64,000 bases of DNA from the NCBI RefSeq assembly GCF_000378985.1, contig NZ_KB905370.1, forward strand, positions 4,400,799 to 4,464,798, given 5' to 3'. The position numbers and the translations under genes were made by a program. The notes under the pieces are model-generated. The model saw nothing but the letters and a program-made list of their open reading frames with translations. It made no database searches and had not been told where the DNA came from. This stretch comes from Ensifer sp. BR816 (GTDB lineage Bacteria; Pseudomonadota; Alphaproteobacteria; Rhizobiales; Rhizobiaceae). Positions 42,140 through 49,444 of this stretch are shown here, piece by piece (within the stretch, counting starts at the first letter, position 1; every line of letters begins with the position of its first letter).

Positions 42140-44108
42140 GGACATCTCCTTCATGTCTGGCGGCGCGTGCGGCGCCGGATTTCAGCAATGCATCGGCGAC
42201 GAGAGCGATACAGGCGACACAGAGGCCCGCGACGATTCCCGGACCTGTTTCACCCCGGGCGAGCGAGGTATAGACTTCCTGTCCCAGCTCGCGCGTACCG
42301 ACCAGAGCGGCAATGACCAGCATCGACAACGCCATCATCACCGTCTGGTTGACGCCCAGCAGCAGAGTCGGCAGGGCCGACGGCAGGCGTATGAAGCGAA
42401 AGGTCTGCCACGGCGTGCAACCGGACATGATGCCCGCCTCGATGCGTTCCGAAGGCACGTGCGCCATGCCCGCCATGCCGTAGCGAACAGCGGGCGCTAT
42501 GGCGTAGGACGCGATTGCAATCAAGGCCGAGAAGTCGCCGTTGCGGAACAGCATGACCGCCGGGAGCAGGTAGACCAGCGTCGGCAGGGTCTGAAGCGTG
42601 TCGAGCACCAGTTGCACCGGCTGGTGCAGCCTCGGACGGGCGGAGGCCCAGATGCCGAAGGGCAGGCCGATGGCAAGCGCGAGCGCGACCGACAGTATCG
42701 TCAGGTAGACCGAAGACATTGCGGCTTCCCAATAGCCGGTCACGACGATGAAGAGCATCAACAGAGCGACGCCGAACGCGGTGCGCAGACCACCCAGCGC
42801 GTAGCCTGTCAGCGTCACCAGAAGCACGACGGCGCTCCAGGGAGCGGCTAGAAGCAGATCGCGGAACGGATTCATCACGCCGAGCAGCATGGCGGTGCGG
42901 ATCGCTTCCAGGGGCTCATAGAAATTCTGATTGATGAAGCTGACCGCACCATTCCAGAAGAGTGCCGTCGTCAGCGTCCAGCCTTGAGGCCAGGTCGCAA
43001 GCGCGGGCACCGCAAGGCTCGCGACAGTCGGGACCAGCAACAGCAAGATGGCGAGAGCCGTGTCGCGTCGCCTCCAGAGTCCCCGTCGCCCGGTCGACTG
43101 ATTGCGTGCGGCGACCTGCGTCAGCCGGTCGAGCACGACGGCGAGAGCGACGATGCCCATGCCCGCCTCGAAGCCCGCGCCGAAATCGAGCCGCCGCAGC
43201 GCCCGCAACACGTCGTAGCCGAGCCCGCCCGCGCCGATCATGGAAGCGATGATCACCATGTTGAGTGTCATCATCACCACCTGGTTCAGTCCGATGGCAA
43301 GCCGCGGCGCCGCCACCGGCAGCTCGACTTTCCAGAGGGCCTGCGTTCGGCTGCAGCCCGTCATCCGCGCCAGTTCCAGTGTTTCAGCGGGCACCGAGCG
43401 CAGCGCCAGCACCGTGGCGTGCACCATTGGCGGCAGAGCGTAGACGACCGTGGCAAACAGCGCCGCACTCGGCCCGTATCCGAACAGCAGCAGCGTCGGC
43501 AAAAGATAGGAAAAGATCGGCACGGTCTGCATGACGTTCATGACCGCGCGCAGTCCGGTTTCCGCGCCGGGGGAACGATAGGCCCAGATGCCCATCGCGA
43601 GCCCCAGAGCAAGCGCGGTGACGACGCAGAGCACAACGGAGGCGAGCGTCGTCATGGCTGAAAGCCAGAGGCCGAAGAAGACAAGGTAAGCGCCCGCCAA
43701 CAAGGTCAGCAGCGCCAGGCCTCGCCCGGAAAGACGGAGCGCCAGGAGCGAGGTCGCCAGGATGACACCAAGCCAGCTCAATGGCGGGGCGATATGCACT
43801 TTGTTGAATCCCGCACCCTTCACCCAGCCTTCGGCGAGCAGCACCTTCAGCCAATCGATCGGCATTTCGGCCGCTGCGGCCAGGGCACGGGTGATGTCGG
43901 CGACTTTCACGCCACCGATGGCCGCTTCGCGCGCGAACCAGTTGAGCCCGTTGCCAACCCAGCCGGCCAGAGGCACGACTGCCCAATCGGGCAGGCGCGC
44001 CAGCGGGCCTGGCAGGAAGAGCGTCGCCGCGATCAGCGCGAGAGGCAGAAGCACAACGGCCCAATTGCGCCACGATGCTCCGTTCGGCTGTGTGAGGATA
44101 TCTGCCAT
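42132..44108 (-). CDS. Tandem-fused ProW-type ABC permease
   Basis: 658 residues from ATG 44108 (AAGGGCGAG upstream; a GTG at 44147 is a weaker alternative). Two BPD_transp_1 permease domains are fused head to tail. Domain 1 has the EAA loop PAETLELARMTGCSRTQALW; domain 2 has PSERIEAGIMSGCTPWQTFR. Typical ProW or OpuAB proteins have one domain (about 280-350 residues) and work as homodimers, so this fusion makes the dimer in one chain. It lies between the binding-protein and ATPase genes of the same operon. Confidence 0.92.
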   Translation of the reverse strand: MADILTQPNGASWRNWAVVLLPLALIAATLFLPGPLARLPDWAVVPLAGWVGNGLNWFAREAAIGGVKVADITRALAAAAEMPIDWLKVLLAEGWVKGAGFNKVHIAPPLSWLGVILATSLLALRLSGRGLALLTLLAGAYLVFFGLWLSAMTTLASVVLCVVTALALGLAMGIWAYRSPGAETGLRAVMNVMQTVPIFSYLLPTLLLFGYGPSAALFATVVYALPPMVHATVLALRSVPAETLELARMTGCSRTQALWKVELPVAAPRLAIGLNQVVMMTLNMVIIASMIGAGGLGYDVLRALRRLDFGAGFEAGMGIVALAVVLDRLTQVAARNQSTGRRGLWRRRDTALAILLLLVPTVASLAVPALATWPQGWTLTTALFWNGAVSFINQNFYEPLEAIRTAMLLGVMNPFRDLLLAAPWSAVVLLVTLTGYALGGLRTAFGVALLMLFIVVTGYWEAAMSSVYLTILSVALALAIGLPFGIWASARPRLHQPVQLVLDTLQTLPTLVYLLPAVMLFRNGDFSALIAIASYAIAPAVRYGMAGMAHVPSERIEAGIMSGCTPWQTFRFIRLPSALPTLLLGVNQTVMMALSMLVIAALVGTRELGQEVYTSLARGETGPGIVAGLCVACIALVADALLKSGAARAARHEGDVHV

Positions 44109-44157
44109 CTCGCCCTTCAGCGCGGGAGCCGCGTTCAACCGACCCACGTCACCGTCC

Positions 44158-45117
44158 TCACTTTTCTGCGCAGGCTGCCCAGGACCGCCACTTGGCTTCG
44201 TTCTTCTTCGCCCACTCCATGGCAACCTCCTCGACGGGACGTGCCTTGACGTCGACCTCGTAGACGAGCTCGCCGACTTCCTTGCCGTCCATGGTGAATT
44301 TGCGGACGATGTCATAAGCGCAGGGCCAGACCTTTTCGCCTTCGGCCCAGGCCATTTTCTTGATCCAGCCTTCCGGCTTGCCGCAGTCGTACGATGCCGT
44401 CTTGCTCTCGCCCCAGGACGGGTCGGTATAGCAGGCAGCCTCATAGGGAGGGAATTTGACGAAGGAACCGTCATAGACCGTCGGCGCCCAGTGCGGCTCA
44501 TATATCCACAGCAGGATCGGCGCCTTGCGTTCGTAAGCCGACTGAAGCTCCGCGAACATCGCCGCATCGGTACCGGCGTGGACGACTTCGAAGGGTAGAT
44601 CCAGCGCCTTCACGCGCTCCTCGTCATGGCCGCCCCAGCTGACAGGGCCGCTGAGGTATCGCCCCTTGGGCGCGGTTTCCGGCGCAGCAAAGGCGGCGGC
44701 GCAATCGCGTAGCGCCCTCCAATCCGGCAGGCCGGGGCATTTTTCCTCCATATAGGCCGGATACCACCAGTCCTCTTTCGCATGCGGGCCGAGTTCGCCC
44801 ATGTCGAGCACCTTGCCGGTCGCAACCGAGGCGGTGAAAGCCTTGTCCTGCGTGGTCTGCCAGGTTTCGAGCGCAATCGTCAGGTCGCCGGATTCGAAGC
44901 CGGGATAGCGGGCGCTGTCATCCGCGACCACCTTTTCGACGTTGTAGCCGTAGGTCGACAGGATGATGTTGAGGATCTCGGTGTCGATCAACATCGAAGA
45001 CCAGTCGGCGATCATCAGCTTGATCGGCTGGTCGGATTCGGGCTCGAAGGCCATGGATGGCGACGCTGCTCCGAGCGTCAGCGCCAGCATTGCGGATGCG
45101 ATAAATTGTTTTTTCAT
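44158..45117 (-). CDS. OpuAC/ProX-type binding protein of the amine transporter
   Basis: 319 residues with a signal peptide (cut near SMA|FEPES). It is Trp-rich, with LMIADWSSMLIDTEILNIIL and ILLWIYEPHWAPTVYDG. It binds a quaternary-amine compatible solute in the periplasm. It is the first transporter gene after SDR1, and the operon order is SDR1 - binding protein - fused permease - ATPase, all leftward. Confidence 0.9.
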   Translation of the reverse strand: MKKQFIASAMLALTLGAASPSMAFEPESDQPIKLMIADWSSMLIDTEILNIILSTYGYNVEKVVADDSARYPGFESGDLTIALETWQTTQDKAFTASVATGKVLDMGELGPHAKEDWWYPAYMEEKCPGLPDWRALRDCAAAFAAPETAPKGRYLSGPVSWGGHDEERVKALDLPFEVVHAGTDAAMFAELQSAYERKAPILLWIYEPHWAPTVYDGSFVKFPPYEAACYTDPSWGESKTASYDCGKPEGWIKKMAWAEGEKVWPCAYDIVRKFTMDGKEVGELVYEVDVKARPVEEVAMEWAKKNEAKWRSWAACAEK

Positions 45118-45151
45118 GTTCGTTCCCTTCTGGTTTTATCGTGCTGCAGTC

Positions 45152-45958
45152 TCAGCCTTTGGCGTACCAGCCGTTGTCGACGTAGAGCGCCAGTCCGTTG
45201 ACGAAGCTCGCCTCATCCGAAGCCAGCCACAGCGCCGCCGCGGCAACTTCCTCCGGTTCGCAGAGCCGGCCCTGCACGGCGTTGAGATCCGCCTCGTTCC
45301 ACTTCTGGCCAAGCCCGTCGAGCTCATCGATTTCGCGGAGCCCATGGGCCGTCTTCACGAAGCCCGGACACACGGCGTTGGCGCGGATCCCCTTGTCGCG
45401 GTACTCGACGGCGATGGAGCGGGCGAGCTGCAGGACAGCGCCCTTGGTCATGCAGTAGAGGCTCTCGAGGCCGAATCCCTTTTCGCCGCCGATCGATGAC
45501 GTGATGACGATCGAGCCGCCGCCGTTTTCGAGCATGTGCGAAACGACTTCGCGACACACGACGAAGGACGAGCGGACATTGATGTTCAGGAGGCGCTCGT
45601 AATCGTCGTCTGTGCATTCATGCAGCGGCTTGACGATGATCGTGCCAGCGTGGCTGAACAGCGTATCGACTGCCCCCCATGCCTTAACGATGGTATCGAG
45701 CGAAGCGCGAACGGCTGCCGTATCCGATGCGTCGGTGTGCAGGAACATGGCCTGGCCGCCGGCCTTTTCGATTTCCGCCGCAGCATTCCGGCCTGCATCC
45801 GCCTGGATATCAAGGATGGCAACTCTGGCACCGGCTTCGGCGAACATGCGCGCCGCTGCCCGGCCGATCCCATTTGCCCCGCCGGTGATGATCGCCGTTC
45901 GGCCTTGCAGCCGCCCCGCCACGACAAGCTTTTTCGATATATTCGACGCGACGTTCAT
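45152..45958 (-). CDS. Short-chain dehydrogenase/reductase 1
   Basis: 268 residues, classical SDR: cofactor loop TGGANGIGRAAARMF, catalytic Ser-Tyr-Lys in VITSSIGGEKG and YCMTKGAVLQLARS. The usual NNAG motif reads SHAG. It is clearly related to SDR2 (46,759-47,523), sharing HAGxIIVKPxxEC and the C-terminal CEPEEVA...FVNG. NAD(H) preference is suggested by LDIQAD after the second strand. It lies in front of the amine transporter and has its own palindromic operator upstream, so it likely oxidises a breakdown intermediate of the imported compound. Confidence 0.9.
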   Translation of the reverse strand: MNVASNISKKLVVAGRLQGRTAIITGGANGIGRAAARMFAEAGARVAILDIQADAGRNAAAEIEKAGGQAMFLHTDASDTAAVRASLDTIVKAWGAVDTLFSHAGTIIVKPLHECTDDDYERLLNINVRSSFVVCREVVSHMLENGGGSIVITSSIGGEKGFGLESLYCMTKGAVLQLARSIAVEYRDKGIRANAVCPGFVKTAHGLREIDELDGLGQKWNEADLNAVQGRLCEPEEVAAAALWLASDEASFVNGLALYVDNGWYAKG

Positions 45959-45981
45959 GACACCCCTGCTTATTGGATCAA

Positions 45982-46000
45982 TGGTATGAGGTTAATACCA
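45982..46000. promoter_or_regulatory. 19-bp palindrome upstream of SDR1, candidate GntR operator
   Basis: TGGTATGAGGTTAATACCA: arms TGGTAT and ATACCA with a 7-bp spacer, extended to AATGGTAT/ATACCATT. It lies 24 bp before the SDR1 start. FCD-type GntR regulators typically bind TGGT-N-ACCA palindromes, and the FCD-GntR gene is immediately upstream. A matching site lies before SDR2. Confidence 0.7.
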
Positions 46001-46050
46001 TTGAAATAAAGGCGCGGTGTCAAGCCCTTATTTTAGGCGCGGGTGAAACA

Positions 46051-46755
46051 TCAGGCTGCGTTTCTGGTTATCCGGCGGACGGTATCCCACAGAAGCGTGT
46101 GCAGATCCGCCATTGCGATCTCCGATGAGGCGGCATCCTCGTCATTCAGCCCGCGCAGCAAGTTCTCGAATGACTTCAGCGCGACGGAGGCGGCGCTCTC
46201 TGCCGGCGCCTTCTCGAAGGGGAGGAAGAGCTCCGCGAGCCCGTCTTCGATGGCGCGCGAGAGTAGGGGGTTCTGCGTTGCGTCACCGAGGGCCAGGAAA
46301 AACAATGCCTCGGCCTGTTTGCGCTGCGGACCGTTGATCGCGGAATGCATCATATCCGTCGCCTGGCGCATGCGCTTGAGATCGGCCGTGCCGCGCCGAA
46401 CTGCCGCCAGCCGGGCCGCTGCCAACTGGTTCACGGCCAGGAATTCGACTACACGCATCGTGGCGGCCGGAGCCCGAGACATCCGTCGGCGCGCGAGCTG
46501 GCTCAGCCGATCCTCGTCGGTCACGAAAGCGCCGCCCTGGGCGCCCCGGCGAACCGTAATGTATTGATTGGTCTCCAGCACCCGCAGCGCTTCCCTGAGG
46601 GTCACGCGGCTGATCCCAAATCTGTCAGAGAGCTGCCGCTCCGCCGGCAGCCGCTCGGCGGGCAACAGCAGTCCGGAATGGATCTGGCGCTGCAATAGAT
46701 CGACGGCAAGCCCATGGGCCGCTTGAGGTTCGACTTGCCTTAGGCCCCAGAGCAC
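46051..46755 (-). CDS. FCD-family GntR transcriptional regulator
   Basis: 234 residues from GTG 46755. N-terminal winged helix: LPAERQLSDRFGISRVTLRE. The C-terminal all-helical FCD effector domain extends to the end. It starts 3 bp after SDR2 and is probably translated with it. The two palindromes at 45,982 and 47,523 fit its expected operator, so it likely represses its own operon and the SDR1-transporter operon until a pathway metabolite binds. Confidence 0.9.
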   Translation of the reverse strand: MLWGLRQVEPQAAHGLAVDLLQRQIHSGLLLPAERLPAERQLSDRFGISRVTLREALRVLETNQYITVRRGAQGGAFVTDEDRLSQLARRRMSRAPAATMRVVEFLAVNQLAAARLAAVRRGTADLKRMRQATDMMHSAINGPQRKQAEALFFLALGDATQNPLLSRAIEDGLAELFLPFEKAPAESAASVALKSFENLLRGLNDEDAASSEIAMADLHTLLWDTVRRITRNAA

Positions 46756-46758
46756 CGT

Positions 46759-47523
46759 TCAGACCGCCGTAAACGTATTGTCGACGAAGAGTTCCGCTCC
46801 GTTGACGAAGCTGGATGCGTCCGAGGCAAGGAACAGCGCGACTTCCGCGACCTCCTCCGGTTCGCAGATGCGACCCTGCATCGCATTCACATCGTTCTCC
46901 GAAGCAAAGACGCCGTAGCTGCGCAACTGTTCTATCTCGTGTTCTCCATGGTGCGTACGCACGAAACTGGGGCAAATCAGATTGGACCTGATTCCCTGGT
47001 CACGATACTCTACCGCCAAAGCGCGAGCCAGTTGATGCATGGCCGATTTCGACGCGCAATAAAGCGCCTCCAGATGGGTGGCGGCACGTACCCCGGTCGT
47101 CGAGGTGAAGATCAGCACGCCTTTCCCGCGCTCCAGCATTTCCGGCAGCACGAGCCTGGACATCAGAAATGCTGATTTGGCGTTGTTGTTCATCAACTCG
47201 TCCCATTCCTCGAGCGTGCACTCCAGAAACGGTTTGACGATGATGATGCCGGCGTGATTGAACAGGATATCGACCTGTCCGAAGGCCTCTCGAGCCGCCA
47301 GATAGGCGGTTTCCGCATCCTCCGGCCGCGACACGTCCGCGTGAACGAAGCGGACATCGAGGTTGCGGGCGGTGAGCCTGGCCGTCAGCTGGTTCGCCGC
47401 CTCAGCATCACGGTCCGCGATCACGACGCGCGCGCCTTCCTCGGCAAAGAGCGTGGCGCTCGCAGCACCAGCGCCCTTGGCGCCGCCGGTAATGAGCACG
47501 GATCTTTTCTGCAGCCGATTCAT
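46759..47523 (-). CDS. Short-chain dehydrogenase/reductase 2
   Basis: 254 residues, classical SDR: TGGAKGAGAASATLF cofactor loop, catalytic TSTTGVRAATHLEALYCASK. The NNAG motif reads NHAG. It is a paralogue of SDR1. The cofactor loop has AKGAG rather than the usual xxGIG, but spacing is kept. The start ATG 47523 has no ribosome binding site because a 19-bp palindrome directly abuts it. It leads an operon with the GntR regulator. Confidence 0.88.
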   Translation of the reverse strand: MNRLQKRSVLITGGAKGAGAASATLFAEEGARVVIADRDAEAANQLTARLTARNLDVRFVHADVSRPEDAETAYLAAREAFGQVDILFNHAGIIIVKPFLECTLEEWDELMNNNAKSAFLMSRLVLPEMLERGKGVLIFTSTTGVRAATHLEALYCASKSAMHQLARALAVEYRDQGIRSNLICPSFVRTHHGEHEIEQLRSYGVFASENDVNAMQGRICEPEEVAEVALFLASDASSFVNGAELFVDNTFTAV

Positions 47524-47541
47524 GGTCTAAAATATAGACCA
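47523..47541. promoter_or_regulatory. 19-bp palindrome at the SDR2 start, candidate GntR operator
   Basis: TGGTCTAAAATATAGACCA: arms TGGTCTA and TAGACCA with a 5-bp spacer. It touches the SDR2 start codon. Together with the SDR1 site it gives the shared pattern TGGT-(A/C)-T-N7-A-(T/G)-ACCA of exactly 19 bp. Binding here would directly block transcription start or translation of SDR2-GntR. Confidence 0.7.
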
Positions 47542-47663
47542 ATACGGGGGAGGCGTCCAGCCGTTGCACGGCCCTGGCCGGCTTTGAGACGGCAGCCTCG
47601 ACCCCAATGACGGAAACCCACCGCTGGGCGTGGCGCCCGTGGACCCGAGAGCGCCATCCGATC

Positions 47664-47838
47664 TCAGTCCGAAAGAGCGACCAGCGCATCGGGATCATAG
47701 GCAAGCCGTACCTCGCCGCCGACCGGGATGTCGTCTGCGCCGAAATTGTTGGTCTCGGAGACGGACAGGGGTCGCTCCTCCGTCGCCTGGCCGGGCCAGG
47801 TCTCGAAAGGATGGGGCCGATCGGCCCGGTCCTGGCTC
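47664..47838 (-). pseudogene. Remnant of an ABC-transporter ATPase C-terminus (TOBE domain)
   Basis: A leftward frame without a start codon ends at the stop 47664-47666. Its last residues, NNFGADDIPVGGEVRLAYDP followed by DALVALSD, resemble the TOBE domain that ends putrescine/iron/sugar-type ABC ATPases. No Walker or signature motif is present; upstream the frame runs into the cupin gene. This suggests a deletion that left only the 3' end of an ATPase gene. Confidence 0.4.
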
Positions 47839-48252
47839 TCAATCCTTGATGGGCGTCGTCAGTTCCTTTTCGTCGGTATCGACGACGAAGACGGCGAGCA
47901 GCTTCGCACGTTCCGTTTTGCTGGCGTTATCACTGACGCCGTGGCGCGCGCCGGGCTCCTCGTAGAAATTCTCGCCGGCCTTGTAGACCCGTTCCGGCTC
48001 GCCATTGACGCTGCTGCGGATCGAGCCCTCGAGCACCGTCGCATAGATGAAGGCGGAGTCCGGATGCGTGTGGGCGGGTGACGAACCGCCCGGCTCGTAT
48101 TCGACGAGTATGCCCTTCATGCTCTTGCCGGGGACATTGGGAAGGGCGCGATCGAATACGATCGTCACCTTGTCCGTGTGTCCGTCGTCGGCCGAGGCCG
48201 CGGTGACCGAGAGCGCTGCGAAGGCAGCGGCCGAGAGAAATCGGGTGAGCAT
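47839..48252 (-). CDS. Secreted cupin-domain protein
   Basis: 137 residues with a signal peptide (cut near ASA|DDGH). A single cupin barrel has metal-ligand-like residues in SPAHTHPDSAFIYATVLEGS (His, His, Glu region) and GARHGVSDNAS (His). Such small periplasmic cupins are common in rhizobia and of unknown function. It is followed on the same strand by the TOBE remnant and lies 78 bp after the NmrA-like gene, so these two may be co-transcribed. Confidence 0.85.
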   Translation of the reverse strand: MLTRFLSAAAFAALSVTAASADDGHTDKVTIVFDRALPNVPGKSMKGILVEYEPGGSSPAHTHPDSAFIYATVLEGSIRSSVNGEPERVYKAGENFYEEPGARHGVSDNASKTERAKLLAVFVVDTDEKELTTPIKD

Positions 48253-48330
48253 TTCAGTTCTCCTTCCTGGATGAAAGTTCGCCGCCCCCGAACCGCAACG
48301 GATCCAGGGGGTATTCGTCGAAACGCCCGG

Positions 48331-49089
48331 TCAGCGGCTGGCTTGCCGAGCCTCGGCGAGCCAATCCTCGAAGCGGATCGAGCCTAGGCGCGGGTTCTTG
48401 CCGGGGGTCAGCGACTGATCGTCGAGGACGGAGCCGAAGTAGCGAGCGTGGACGTCGGGGACGACCTTGCGGGTGTCCTGCGTTGACCGCAGGAAGCGCC
48501 TGACGACTTCGTCGAGCGGGATCGCCTCCGGACCGGCGACTTCGACCGTGCCGTTGACCGGCGGTGCGACGGCGACTTCGGCAAGCGCCGCGGCCACGTC
48601 GTCGGATGCGATCGGCTGGAACAGCGCCGGCGACACGCGAACCTCCTTGCCGACGGTGGCCGACTGGGCAATGCCGCCGACAAATTCGAAGAACTGCGTG
48701 GCCCTGAGGATGCTGTAGGGAATGCCGGACGCCTTGATGAGGTTTTCCTGCGCGACCTTCGCGCGGAAGTAGCCGTTGTCGGGAAGCCGCTCGCTGCCAA
48801 CGATGGAGAGGGCAACATGGTGGCGCACGCCGGCGGCGGCTTCCGCAGCCAGCAGGTTGCGGCCCGACGTCTCGAAGAACTCGAGGACGGCCTTGTCTTC
48901 CCAGACCGGCGCATTGGCCACGTCGACGACGACATCGGCGCCGTCGAGCGCTTCGGGCAGGCCCTCGCGGGTGATGGTGTTCACGCCCGTATTGGGGGAG
49001 GCTGCGAGCGCCTCATGGCCGCGCTCGCGGAGGTTCTTCACAAGTTTCGACCCGATGAGGCCGGTGCCTCCGATGACGACGATCTTCAT
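48331..49089 (-). CDS. NmrA-like NAD(P)-binding protein (atypical SDR)
   Basis: 252 residues from ATG 49089 (GAGGGAGAC upstream). The N-terminal Rossmann motif is VVIGGTGLIGSKLVKNLRER. The pattern HHVALSIVGSERLPDNGYFR and SILRATQFFEF places it in the atypical SDR/NmrA/TMR group, which includes redox sensors and quinone reductases. It lies upstream of the cupin gene. Substrate unknown. Confidence 0.88.
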   Translation of the reverse strand: MKIVVIGGTGLIGSKLVKNLRERGHEALAASPNTGVNTITREGLPEALDGADVVVDVANAPVWEDKAVLEFFETSGRNLLAAEAAAGVRHHVALSIVGSERLPDNGYFRAKVAQENLIKASGIPYSILRATQFFEFVGGIAQSATVGKEVRVSPALFQPIASDDVAAALAEVAVAPPVNGTVEVAGPEAIPLDEVVRRFLRSTQDTRKVVPDVHARYFGSVLDDQSLTPGKNPRLGSIRFEDWLAEARQASR

Positions 49090-49309
49090 GGCTTGTCTCC
49101 CTCTTCTTCGACCGCAACCCTTGCCGCCGATGTGGAGAGAGTGCCCGAGTGCTTCCGGCAAGTCCTTGTGGCGGGCTTGAATTGCCCTCCAGGCAAGCTT
49201 GGTTATTTGTCCAAAGCGTTGCTCGATCGATGCCCTTGCGGCAGACGGTCGAGCGCGCCACGCAAGTCGCACTTTCAATGGACTGAAATATCGTCGGTTG
49301 CCGGGCCGC

Positions 49310-49411
49310 TGCATGTTCCCTTAAATCGGAACCGATTTCGGGATAGAAGCATGCAGCGATTCAGAAGTGTTACAGCGACCTTTGTGCGTCTGAAAGGACG
49401 CGCGGCGCTGT
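49310..49411 (+). repeat. RIME-type intergenic palindromic element, copy 2
   Basis: About 102 bp. It starts TGCATGTTCCCTTAAATCGG, has the inner palindrome AAATCGGAACCGATTT, returns with AAGCATGCA, and ends in a GTGCGTCTGAAAGGACGCGC hairpin. It aligns end to end with copy 1. It fills much of the 355-bp gap (49,090-49,444) before the regulator gene and lies only 33 bp from its start codon, so it is probably in that gene's 5' leader. Confidence 0.8.
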
Positions 49412-49444
49412 GGAGCCGAAGGCACTCGGCCAGGGGATTCCAAG

